NCBI RefSeq assembly: GCF_000506985.1
Contig: NZ_KI650981.1
Coordinates: forward strand, 419,122-483,121
Direction: 5' to 3'
Source: Advenella kashmirensis W13003
GTDB lineage: Bacteria > Pseudomonadota > Gammaproteobacteria > Burkholderiales > Burkholderiaceae_B
DNA length: 64,000 nucleotides
The position numbers were made by a program, and so were the translations under genes. Shown piece after piece: positions 9,372 to 16,521 of this stretch (position 1 is the first letter of the stretch; every line of letters begins with the position of its first letter). Below the pieces are notes generated by a model. That model worked only from the letters and a program-made list of their open reading frames with translations. It had not been told where the DNA came from and did not search any database.

Positions 9372-10517
9372 CTATTGATACGAGAACGTGATGGTGGATA
9401 CCGCACGAACGTCTCCCGGTTGCATCTTTCCGGTTCGGACATAGCGGGCCTGGAATGCAATCGACGGATTGCTCGGGGCCGTGTTGTTGCTGTTATTGGG
9501 GCCGATCTGCCATTGATTGGTATTGCCTTTGGCAGCCGAATCCGGACCGAAGCGGCAGGGTACCCCGCGTCCGCAATTGCTGGCGCTGAATGAGGGAGAG
9601 GTTTGCAGCAACTGCACGCCTATTCCTTTTGCCGAGCCGACATTGGTCAGCGTATCGCTCGTGTTAGAGGCCTTGTTGGCGTCGGTCAGGGTGGCGAACA
9701 TGGTAATGCCCGGGTCGCATTTCAGCGAGAAACGAGCCGTCTCGCCACCGCCGGAAGTACTGCCGATCGCAGGAAAGGCTGACACGGGTACATCCGGCAG
9801 GCGGATATTCTGGACGGTGGCGCCGGTTCGGGTGCACGTGGAGCTGCTTCCATGTATACGGATGGTGAATTTGGCTTTGGACGGGCCTTGAAAGGGTTTC
9901 CCGTTACGCAACAAGCGAAATGTGACTGGAAAGACCGTATGCGTCCATTCCTGGGGCAGGGTGTTGACGAAAGGCTTATCGCCAAGCTTGATGAACGTGA
10001 CCCTGATGGACAGTCCCGCCTGGCAGCAGGATCCTGAAGCGGGTGACCTGAAGGTGATTCTGCGACCTGGCTGAGTACCCGGCTCAGTGACCTGATCATT
10101 GATGGGCAACCAGGTTGCAGACGCCGGGTCTTTGACGTCCAGTACATACCCAATGGTATCGAGGTTTGGAATCTGAAAAATGGAATGAGGCTGCCCATGA
10201 ACCGTGGCAATACCGCCGGCACGGGGCGCTTCGGACCAGGCTTCCGCGGTGACAGCCTGTTTTCCTCCCCACTTGAATACCGTGTACTGACTCATATCGG
10301 CTGGATTTGCACCGCTTTTGAACGCGACGGGCTCATGAGCGGCATACCGATTGCCCGCTCCTGCAATGACCTGTGTTCCAAATATATAGGTGTGAAAGTT
10401 GGCGCTGCTATGTGCTGGCCACAGCACTATCGAAGCCGCGGCCAGCGTAGCGCCGACATGACGTAAAAAAGACCGCTTTTGCAGAGTGTGGTGAGTTCGA
10501 GTAGCTCTTACTGACAT
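9372..10517 (-). CDS. Fimbrial tip adhesin
   Basis: 381 residues. The N-terminal signal peptide ends near residue 39 (LWPAHSSA). A receptor-binding-type domain occupies the first half, and the C-terminal pilin domain (about 220-381) contains CGRGVPCRFG and the beta-strand end VRAVSTITFSYQ that donates to the chaperone or next subunit. As the last and largest subunit gene of a chaperone-usher operon it is most likely the tip adhesin. It overlaps the usher gene by 10 bases, implying translational coupling. The ligand is unknown. Confidence 0.85.
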   Translation of the reverse strand: MSVRATRTHHTLQKRSFLRHVGATLAAASIVLWPAHSSANFHTYIFGTQVIAGAGNRYAAHEPVAFKSGANPADMSQYTVFKWGGKQAVTAEAWSEAPRAGGIATVHGQPHSIFQIPNLDTIGYVLDVKDPASATWLPINDQVTEPGTQPGRRITFRSPASGSCCQAGLSIRVTFIKLGDKPFVNTLPQEWTHTVFPVTFRLLRNGKPFQGPSKAKFTIRIHGSSSTCTRTGATVQNIRLPDVPVSAFPAIGSTSGGGETARFSLKCDPGITMFATLTDANKASNTSDTLTNVGSAKGIGVQLLQTSPSFSASNCGRGVPCRFGPDSAAKGNTNQWQIGPNNSNNTAPSNPSIAFQARYVRTGKMQPGDVRAVSTITFSYQ

Positions 10518-13060
10518 TGGATTTTCACCTTTACTAATTTGTCGCGCGATTGCCTGCCTGAGAGCGAGGACGGATCAAACGTGTACGGTGCCTTGCATTG
10601 AGCGCTTGCGACCGTACCCCAGCGCAGCAACAGTATTCCCGTGGCCTTGGGGCCGCGTGCAAAAACATAGCCTTGCTGGGCAACGAAGCCGACTGCATTG
10701 CCTTCCTCGTCAAGCACATCGGTACCCAGGGGTGGGTATGAACCATCGGGGAGCGTGATCTGAAACAGCACACCGGCGCCGGTCTTTGTTTTCAATTCAA
10801 TCAGCATGGCATTGTTGGCTCGCGGAATGACCTGGTAGCTGGTTGCTTCGAAGTCGACATTGCCGCCTGCGCCCAACGGATCAACGCCTACGGTGTTGAT
10901 CTGGTACGGGTTGAGATAGGAAACGACCGCGAGTCCATCGGCATCAAGCCGTGCATTGCCGCCAGAGGCCACGCTGGCGCCTTCTGCGCCCGGTGCAGAA
11001 ATAATGGCGAATGTGTTGCCGACCTGCTCGGAAAAGGAAATGCCCTTGGGGTGCGCAATGACGGCCCCCGAGGCTGACATACCAAGCTGCCGATAGCCGC
11101 CGCCTATGCCGGCACTGGCGCTGAGCAGTCCGTAGGAAGAACGGTAGCTGCCGCTCATGCTGCCGCTGGTTGTGCCTGAATCATGGCTGGCGGTAAGTGA
11201 ATAGGCATAGGCGTTGTTGTTGCCGAAGGTGCCGGCGAGCATGGACGAGACATAAGATCCGTCGTCGCTGCGGCTGCCTGCCTGTGCCGTGAGCGAATGG
11301 GTGCCTGACTTGCCTAGCGGAATGGAGAAGCTGAGAAAAACATTATTGCTGGTCTTGGACGTGTAGTAATCACGTGAACGGCTGAAAGACAGGGTATAGG
11401 AAATGTTTTTGTAGCTGTTGCTGTAACCGGCCTGAACCGTTGTGTCCCGCCCGCTGCGGTTCCAGTAGTCCGTTGCATAGGCAGTGAGATAAGCGCTACC
11501 CCAACGGTCCGGGAAAGGCTGGTTCAATGTGAGCTGCCATTGGTTTTTTTGCCGTTCCGCAAGGTACCAGTAACGGCGCGTCAGGATATCAGGATTGTCA
11601 TGCAGTGTCGCGCTGAGAATTGAGTCGTATCCTTTGGCGGAGTAACGGGTCGCCGTCAGGGCAATATTGCTTTTGGTGGATGCAAAATAATTGCTATAGG
11701 TTGCACGCCATGTGAGCCCCGATGCGCGTTCGCCATAGCGTGGCGCACTTCGGGATGAAATGAGATCCAGCCCGAATGCGCCCAGGGCCGTGTTGAATGC
11801 ACCGCCCAGCAGAATGGAACGAAAGCGGCTGCTGACATTGAAACCTGCGTTGACGGTCAACCAGTTGGTCATGCCGTATTGCAGGGATGTTTGCATGACC
11901 TTGTTTTTCAGCGTGGTTTGTCCGAATCTGAGACGGCCGGCTGCGATTTGGTATTTCAGACGTCCCGGGCGTAAGAGGCGCGCCAGGGTGTTGAATGGGA
12001 CCGTGAAGCTTTGTGCCGATCCGTTTGCCTCGGTGACGGTGACATGCAGGTCGCCGCCATAACTGGACGGATACAGATCGTTGATTTCAAACGGGCCGGG
12101 CGGCACAGTCGTCTCGTAGATGACATTCGCGTTTTGTCTGATCGTCACCAGCGCATTGCTGTGTGCCATGCCCCGTACGGCAGGGGCAAACCCGCGCGCA
12201 GAGTCGGGCAGCATCCGGTCGTCAGAAAACAACTGCACGCCGCGCAACGACATGGAGTCAAACAGCACGCTGTTCGTGGCGAAATCACCCGCCATGATCT
12301 GGCTGTTCAGAAACGGGATATCGCGTTGCAGGTAGTTCGTATAGGCACGATATCGGCTGCGGCGGTCATCGCCATCATAATAAGACGTTGTGGTTCCCCA
12401 GTTATAGGAGCCCTGATGGCGGTAATGCCAGTTGCCCAAATTGGCGCCGCCGTTCAGATTCAAAAAGCGGGAATGGTTTGTCTGGTTCCAGTCCCTGAAC
12501 GTGGTTTGATAAAAATTGTAATCGTAATTCAGAAACGCAGTCGGTACGCCGGTCTGCCAGTTGTCCGGATTGATATAGCCGCGCGGCCGTTGTCTGACAT
12601 AGGCCTGGGCAATGTCGACGTCCAGTCGAAATTCGTCAAGGCGATAGTTGAACCTGGCTTGCGGGATTGCGTCAGCGGATGATAAGCACAGGGAGTCTTT
12701 TTTATCGTCTTGACTGCTTACACTGTCTAGCGAAAAACGACTTGTATCGAGGTCGAGAATACCCAGTAAAGCCTCATTCATGCACAGGACAGTTGTTGCG
12801 CCTGGATGGGGTTCGCGAAATCGCAAGCGCATTTTTCCCTTCCATGCGTTGTTGACGTAAATGTCCGATTCGTACTCGCCAGGAGGAACAGGATTCTGCT
12901 GCGCGAAGCGGGAAACGTCGAGCCCGTGGGCGGATGAGCCCCGAAGAAACGCTGCGTCAAATTCGACACGTTGCTCAGCGGCAGCGGGACTCAGGGGGAG
13001 TGACAGGAGAATACCGGCGAGAACAGTGGTTGCAGATTGCTTTGATGAATAACGGCACAT
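10508..13060 (-). CDS. Fimbrial outer-membrane usher (FimD/PapC family)
   Basis: 850 residues. After the signal peptide (about 1-28, ending PAAA) comes the usher N-terminal domain (EFDAAFLRG), then the 24-strand barrel with plug (including YETTVPPGPFEINDLYP and GDLHVTVTEANG). The C-terminal domains carry a conserved Cys pair (CKAPYTF, then VKIQCQ at the end). It secretes and assembles the pilin subunits delivered by the chaperone. It starts 15 bases after the chaperone stop and overlaps the adhesin gene. Confidence 0.95.
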   Translation of the reverse strand: MCRYSSKQSATTVLAGILLSLPLSPAAAEQRVEFDAAFLRGSSAHGLDVSRFAQQNPVPPGEYESDIYVNNAWKGKMRLRFREPHPGATTVLCMNEALLGILDLDTSRFSLDSVSSQDDKKDSLCLSSADAIPQARFNYRLDEFRLDVDIAQAYVRQRPRGYINPDNWQTGVPTAFLNYDYNFYQTTFRDWNQTNHSRFLNLNGGANLGNWHYRHQGSYNWGTTTSYYDGDDRRSRYRAYTNYLQRDIPFLNSQIMAGDFATNSVLFDSMSLRGVQLFSDDRMLPDSARGFAPAVRGMAHSNALVTIRQNANVIYETTVPPGPFEINDLYPSSYGGDLHVTVTEANGSAQSFTVPFNTLARLLRPGRLKYQIAAGRLRFGQTTLKNKVMQTSLQYGMTNWLTVNAGFNVSSRFRSILLGGAFNTALGAFGLDLISSRSAPRYGERASGLTWRATYSNYFASTKSNIALTATRYSAKGYDSILSATLHDNPDILTRRYWYLAERQKNQWQLTLNQPFPDRWGSAYLTAYATDYWNRSGRDTTVQAGYSNSYKNISYTLSFSRSRDYYTSKTSNNVFLSFSIPLGKSGTHSLTAQAGSRSDDGSYVSSMLAGTFGNNNAYAYSLTASHDSGTTSGSMSGSYRSSYGLLSASAGIGGGYRQLGMSASGAVIAHPKGISFSEQVGNTFAIISAPGAEGASVASGGNARLDADGLAVVSYLNPYQINTVGVDPLGAGGNVDFEATSYQVIPRANNAMLIELKTKTGAGVLFQITLPDGSYPPLGTDVLDEEGNAVGFVAQQGYVFARGPKATGILLLRWGTVASAQCKAPYTFDPSSLSGRQSRDKLVKVKIQCQ

Positions 13061-13075
13061 GATGCAGCAAACAGT

Positions 13076-13795
13076 TTATTTGTTGTTTCCGGAAATGGTA
13101 GTGCGGGTCGTACCACCGTAATCATTGATATACGAAACATCCATGCTTGCATTGGCGGGTATGCTGACACGCTTATGCAAATTGACGCTGGAGAACGGAG
13201 CAACCATGGCGGCGAGTGGCACAGTGGGACCCGTCTTGTCACGACTTGTGCTGAACCCGTTCAATGAAAAGTAATAGGGACCCGGATTGTGAATCATCAG
13301 CTCCCCGCTGGCGCTGGTCGTCCATTGCAGATTGCGTGCCGCTTCGTTCATCGTCAGATTCAGGTTGTCGGGACGTACAAATATTTTGATCCGTGAACGG
13401 ACGGCCATTTGCAGGTAATTTCCATTGTTTGCGGCGGGTTTGGGCGGGATGTCCAGCACGTTCAGCCAGAAGACTGATTCACGGTCGGTGGGCAACCCGG
13501 CATTGGTCAGGGTCAGTCGCAACGTCTGTCCGGCTGTGGGCTCCATCCGAAAAACCGGGGGAGTAACGATAAAAGGGGCTGCACTTTCATTTGGCGCGCC
13601 ATTGCTGTCGCCATCGTCGGCCCAGGCCTGCACCAATGACGGTTGCGAACCGTCATTGAGCAGCCTGACAGTGACGCTTGCCGATGACAGAGGATAAATG
13701 ACCCGTGTGCCGGTTATGACCACGGAGGCATTGCTTTGCAATGTCCAGAACAGCGAAACCATGAAAAAAGCGGCACGAATACGTGTCATCATCAT
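13076..13795 (-). CDS. Fimbrial periplasmic chaperone (PapD family)
   Basis: 239 residues from the first of three consecutive ATGs (13795, 13792, 13789). A signal peptide precedes SVVITGTRVIYP, which contains the conserved subunit-anchoring Arg. The matching Lys is in RSRIKIFVRP, and FWLNVLDIPPK is the family hallmark. It binds pilins by donor-strand complementation in the periplasm. The frame stays open upstream into the pilin gene, but only the start given here leaves a proper signal peptide and a 46-base gap from the pilin stop. Confidence 0.92.
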   Translation of the reverse strand: MMMTRIRAAFFMVSLFWTLQSNASVVITGTRVIYPLSSASVTVRLLNDGSQPSLVQAWADDGDSNGAPNESAAPFIVTPPVFRMEPTAGQTLRLTLTNAGLPTDRESVFWLNVLDIPPKPAANNGNYLQMAVRSRIKIFVRPDNLNLTMNEAARNLQWTTSASGELMIHNPGPYYFSLNGFSTSRDKTGPTVPLAAMVAPFSSVNLHKRVSIPANASMDVSYINDYGGTTRTTISGNNK

Positions 13796-13841
13796 TTTGT
13801 TTTGTCCGTCTATCATTGGTAAGCAGAATCGTTTACAGCGA

Positions 13842-14369
13842 TTAGTTGTAAACGACGGTGTAGTTGACGCTGGAGGCGACTTCGCCTGGCGTTGCTGCGC
13901 CTGTTGCGAAGTATTGTGCGTAGTAATCCAGGCTGAGTTCAGCTGCATCTACGGGAACTGAGGTTGAAGACTGAGCAGTGGCGCTGTTCTGGGAAAGGTC
14001 AATTGCCTGGAAGTTGTTGTTGAGTAACTGAACTTCTACGTTGCTGGCGGGGGAAGTGGTCGCTGTGTTTTTCAGGCGGCTGCCGATAATGGTGTTGCCG
14101 GGTTCAAAGTAAGCCAATACATTGCCGTTGCCAGGGTTGCAATTTTCCAGCTTGATGGTAAAGCGTGTGGCGGCAGCAGTCTTGTTCGCTGCGTTCAGCG
14201 ATGATGTACCGACTTCTGGCAAGCGCACGGTCAGGTTTTCGGTGCCGGTTTTGATCTGGCAAGTCTGATCGGTCACTTTGCCGGTGATGGTGATCGTGCC
14301 GTCAAATGCGAAGGCAGATGAACTCGCAACGATTGCTGCAACAGCAAGGAACAGTTTTTGAAATTTCAT
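13842..14369 (-). CDS. Major fimbrial subunit (type 1 pilin family)
   Basis: 175 residues. The signal peptide ends at SSAFA, followed by the pilin fold with a Cys pair (TCQIKTGTENLTVRLPEV, then LENCNPG) and the closing strand VASSVNYTVVYN. GAGG precedes the ATG. It is the first gene of the operon, so probably the main shaft subunit. The upstream region holds palindromes and a 20-base T tract that may control expression. Confidence 0.93.
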   Translation of the reverse strand: MKFQKLFLAVAAIVASSSAFAFDGTITITGKVTDQTCQIKTGTENLTVRLPEVGTSSLNAANKTAAATRFTIKLENCNPGNGNVLAYFEPGNTIIGSRLKNTATTSPASNVEVQLLNNNFQAIDLSQNSATAQSSTSVPVDAAELSLDYYAQYFATGAATPGEVASSVNYTVVYN

Positions 14370-14493
14370 GAGGACCTCAATAAAAATAAGTTGAACTAGA
14401 AGTGCGTTTCGCGATGAAACAACGGCAATGTAAATGCGGCGTCAAAACGTGTAAATACGGGATAAGGTCAAAGAATGTTAATGATCGAAATAT

Positions 14494-14505
14494 TGATCTA
14501 GATCA
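14494..14505. promoter_or_regulatory. 12-bp palindrome in a GATC cluster upstream of the pilin gene
   Basis: TGATCTAGATCA is a perfect palindrome abutting the T20 tract. With the GATC at 14483-14486 there are three GATC sites in 22 bases, and AATGATC (14480-14486) is mirrored by GATCATT (14501-14507). It lies about 125 bases before the pilin ATG. Confidence 0.45.
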
Positions 14506-14525
14506 TTTTTTTTTTTTTTTTTTTT
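14506..14525. repeat. Homopolymer tract of 20 T (A in the operon direction)
   Basis: An uninterrupted run of 20 T lies 137-156 bases upstream of the pilin start. Long mononucleotide runs are prone to length change by slipped-strand mispairing. In Bordetella, poly-C runs in fim promoters switch fimbriae on and off. Confidence 0.9.
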
Positions 14526-14565
14526 GTGGTAGGCATCGTTGTGGAGTATCGATTTTTCGGATGAA

Positions 14566-14600
14566 ATTTCAATTGAAATAATTGAATTTCAATTGAAATT
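14566..14600. promoter_or_regulatory. Two palindromes exactly 20 bp apart
   Basis: ATTTCAATTGAAAT (14566-14579) and AATTTCAATTGAAATT (14585-14600) share the core TTTCAATTGAAA, with centres 20 bases (two helical turns) apart. This is the geometry of paired dimer sites for a regulator, upstream of the T20 tract and fimbrial operon. Confidence 0.5.
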
Positions 14601-15028
14601 TGTGGGCAAGTTAATGATTCGTTTCGCTAAAAATTTTTTTTTGTTGAAAAGTGAAGGAGTCATGCGTTTGGGGCGTGTGCAGGATGCGTACAACTGCCTT
14701 CAAACCGGGTCATCCAAAATATTGTGAAGAAAGATTTTTATATTTTGATAAAAGTTCGGGCGGCGCTTTCAGTCGGATTTTTATGTGTGGCATAAGCAAC
14801 GCAGCGGGATGACGATATTCGAGCCGTTAATTGATCGATGGAACTGAATACTCTGTTGTGTATCGACGAGACAGATATGGATCAGATGCACTGTATTGCA
14901 ATCCGGATATCTCGTGGTTAGCCTGTCTTTCGGTCATCACGCAGTGACAAAACTGATCAAACCCAGATGGCAGGAAGCGGAGAAAAAAGCAGAATAACGC
15001 TGCTGTATTGAAGGGCAATGCAGACGGT

Positions 15029-15179
15029 AAAAGGGCCCGACCGAAGTCGGGCCCTGCTCGATAAGGAGATCGCGATGACCAGAATCGCTTTACTACTTAT
15101 CCTGATTAGCATGATGCTGGTGCTGGCTGCACCAGCCTACTAATCAGGGATCGGTGGAGTAGCAGCTCCACCGGTTTCG
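15029..15179 (-). ncRNA. Candidate antisense RNA, copy B
   Basis: The minus-strand promoter TTGACA-N17-TAAATT (15214-15186) drives towards a perfect 9-bp stem, GGGCCCGAC with loop UUCG (15054-15033), followed by TTTT (15032-15029). The RNA of about 151 nt would pair with the entire ORF at 15075-15143 and its ribosome site. Ends are inferred. Confidence 0.65.
15075..15143 (+). CDS. Tiny hydrophobic peptide, copy B (Ibs-like toxin candidate)
   Basis: 22 codons: MTRIALLLILISMM followed by LVLAAPAY, a single membrane-spanning stretch. The ribosome site ATAAGGAGA lies before the ATG. The leader hairpin CTGTATTG/CAATGCAG (15003-15023) keeps pairing through a U-G wobble. The 3' hairpin CGGTGGAG/CTCCACCG lies at 15152-15173. 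Its core sequence is nearly identical to copy C. No function is proven. Confidence 0.68.
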   Translation: MTRIALLLILISMMLVLAAPAY

Positions 15180-15185
15180 GGTTTA

Positions 15186-15214
15186 AATTTACTTAAGCGC
15201 GCGCGATTTGTCAA
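15186..15214 (-). promoter_or_regulatory. Antisense promoter, copy B
   Basis: TTGACA at 15214-15209, a 17-base spacer, and TAAATT at 15191-15186 on the minus strand. Confidence 0.75.
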
Positions 15215-15369
15215 TGTCGTATTTGCCGAAGGTGTATACGATTCGAACAGCCCGGATATTGAGAGCTCTTGCTTAGATTACGCATGGATATTTTCGATCA
15301 AATTACCCTTTCAGTGTTACCAATCAACTGCAGAGTATCGTCGCTGCGTTGAAGGGCAATGCAGACGGT

Positions 15370-15521
15370 AAAAGGGCCCGACCGAAGCCGGGCCCTGCCT
15401 GATAAGGAGATTGCGATGTTACGAATCGCTTTACTACTTATCCTGGTTAGCATGATGCTGGTGCTGGCTGCACCGGCCTACTAATCAGGGATCGGTGGAG
15501 TACACGGCTCCACCGGTTTCG
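15370..15521 (-). ncRNA. Candidate antisense RNA, copy C
   Basis: Promoter TTGACA-N17-TAAATT (15556-15528, minus strand) and a terminator hairpin with a UUCG loop (15395-15374) followed by TTTT. The RNA of about 152 nt covers the ORF at 15416-15484. One stem pair is G-U in the antisense RNA, whereas the same bases would be an A-C mismatch in the sense RNA. Confidence 0.65.
15416..15484 (+). CDS. Tiny hydrophobic peptide, copy C (Ibs-like toxin candidate)
   Basis: 22 codons: MLRIALLLILVSMM followed by LVLAAPAY. Ribosome site TAAGGAG. The leader hairpin CTGCGTTG/CAATGCAG (15344-15364) is kept by a G-U wobble, and the 3' hairpin CGGTGGAG/CTCCACCG (15493-15515) has a 7-base loop. Compared with copy B most codons are unchanged; the differences sit at residues 2 and 11 and in silent positions. 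Antisense promoter and terminator are intact. Confidence 0.68.
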   Translation: MLRIALLLILVSMMLVLAAPAY

Positions 15522-15527
15522 GGTTTA

Positions 15528-15556
15528 AATTTACTTAAGCGCGCGCGATTTGTCAA
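15528..15556 (-). promoter_or_regulatory. Antisense promoter, copy C
   Basis: TTGACA at 15556-15551, a 17-base spacer, and TAAATT at 15533-15528 on the minus strand. Confidence 0.75.
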
Positions 15557-15632
15557 CGTCGTATTTCCCGAATGGGCCAAGCGCGGAAAAGGAATGAGCC
15601 AGCGCGGAAAAGTATTGTCGCCGCTGATCGCT

Positions 15633-16484
15633 CTATCGGAAAATAATGGTGCGATGGTTGTTCAACAGAATGCGATGCTCCACATGATATTTCACGGCTC
15701 GCGACAGCACCAGCGATTCAATATCGCTGCCCACCCGCGTCAGTTCGTTGGCCGACATGGTATGGTCCACCTGCTCAATATCCTGCGCAATAATCGGGCC
15801 TTCATCCAAGTCCGCGGTCACGTAGTGGGCGGTGGCACCGATTATTTTTACGCCTCGGGCATGCGCCTGATGGTAGGGCCGGGCGCCCTTGAAGCTGGGC
15901 AAAAAACTGTGGTGAATATTAATGGCGCGTCCTTCGAGCGCGCGGCAGAACCGATCTGACAGAATCTGCATATACCGTGCCAGCACCACGACATCAGCCT
16001 TGTGATTCTCTACCAGGGCCAGTACCTGTTTCTCTTGTTCGGCCTTGGTGTCGGGGGTGACGGGCAGATAGTGAAAAGGAATACCGTAGCCTGTGGCCAG
16101 GCGCTCGAAGTCGCGATGGTTCGATAATACGGCGACAATTTCGATGGGCAGGGAACCGCTATTGGCGCGAAACAGCAGGTCGTTCAGACAGTGCCCCTGC
16201 TTGCTGACCATGATCAGTACGCGCGCTTTTTTTCTTGCGTCATACAGTTTCCAGGTCATGTTGAACTGTTCGCCCAGGGGAATGAATTTCAGATGGATAT
16301 CGTCCTGGCTCAGGTCGCCATCAACACTGAAGTGAACGCGCAGGAAAAATCTTTCGGTTTCTTCATCGCCAAATTGCTGTGAATCAAGAATATTGCCATT
16401 GAGCTCAAGCAGCAGGCCGGATACGGCATGGACGATCCCGGTACGGTCGGGACAGGATACGGTCAGAATATAATCGTTTTGCAT
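15633..16484 (-). CDS. purU: Formyltetrahydrofolate deformylase
   Basis: 283 residues: an N-terminal ACT domain (about 1-85, MQNDYILTVSCPDRTGIVHA) followed by a PurN-like formyl hydrolase domain. The active-site region INIHHSFLPSFKGARPYHQA and the downstream TADLDEGPII are intact. It hydrolyses 10-formyl-THF to THF and formate, balancing one-carbon pools. It ends the leftward run lhgO-like to purU, with a 37-base gap. Confidence 0.95.
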   Translation of the reverse strand: MQNDYILTVSCPDRTGIVHAVSGLLLELNGNILDSQQFGDEETERFFLRVHFSVDGDLSQDDIHLKFIPLGEQFNMTWKLYDARKKARVLIMVSKQGHCLNDLLFRANSGSLPIEIVAVLSNHRDFERLATGYGIPFHYLPVTPDTKAEQEKQVLALVENHKADVVVLARYMQILSDRFCRALEGRAINIHHSFLPSFKGARPYHQAHARGVKIIGATAHYVTADLDEGPIIAQDIEQVDHTMSANELTRVGSDIESLVLSRAVKYHVEHRILLNNHRTIIFR

Positions 16485-16521
16485 AAAAAGGTGCGGCCGT
16501 ATTGGCGTTTGGGTTGATTGT

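Larger units (their letters stand above)
14999..15572 (+). repeat. Tandem direct copies B and C of the peptide/antisense element
   Basis: Copy B (14999-15230) and copy C (15343-15572) agree at roughly 93 percent of positions by eye, in the same orientation. Copy A (9031-9268) is more diverged and lies in the same orientation on the other side of the fimbrial operon. Each unit contains the leader hairpin, antisense terminator, ORF, 3' hairpin and antisense promoter. Confidence 0.9.

Noticed and set aside
13796-13948. Upstream extension of the fimbrial chaperone frame
   Set aside because: It overlaps the pilin gene and would bury the signal peptide; the ATG at 13795 is preferred.
14539-14727. 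62-codon plus-strand ORF upstream of the fimbrial operon
   Set aside because: No ribosome site, unusual composition, and it runs through the palindromes; judged non-coding.
14827-15018. 63-codon minus-strand ORF ending near copy B
   Set aside because: It starts inside the leader of the peptide element and has no ribosome site or resemblance to known proteins.
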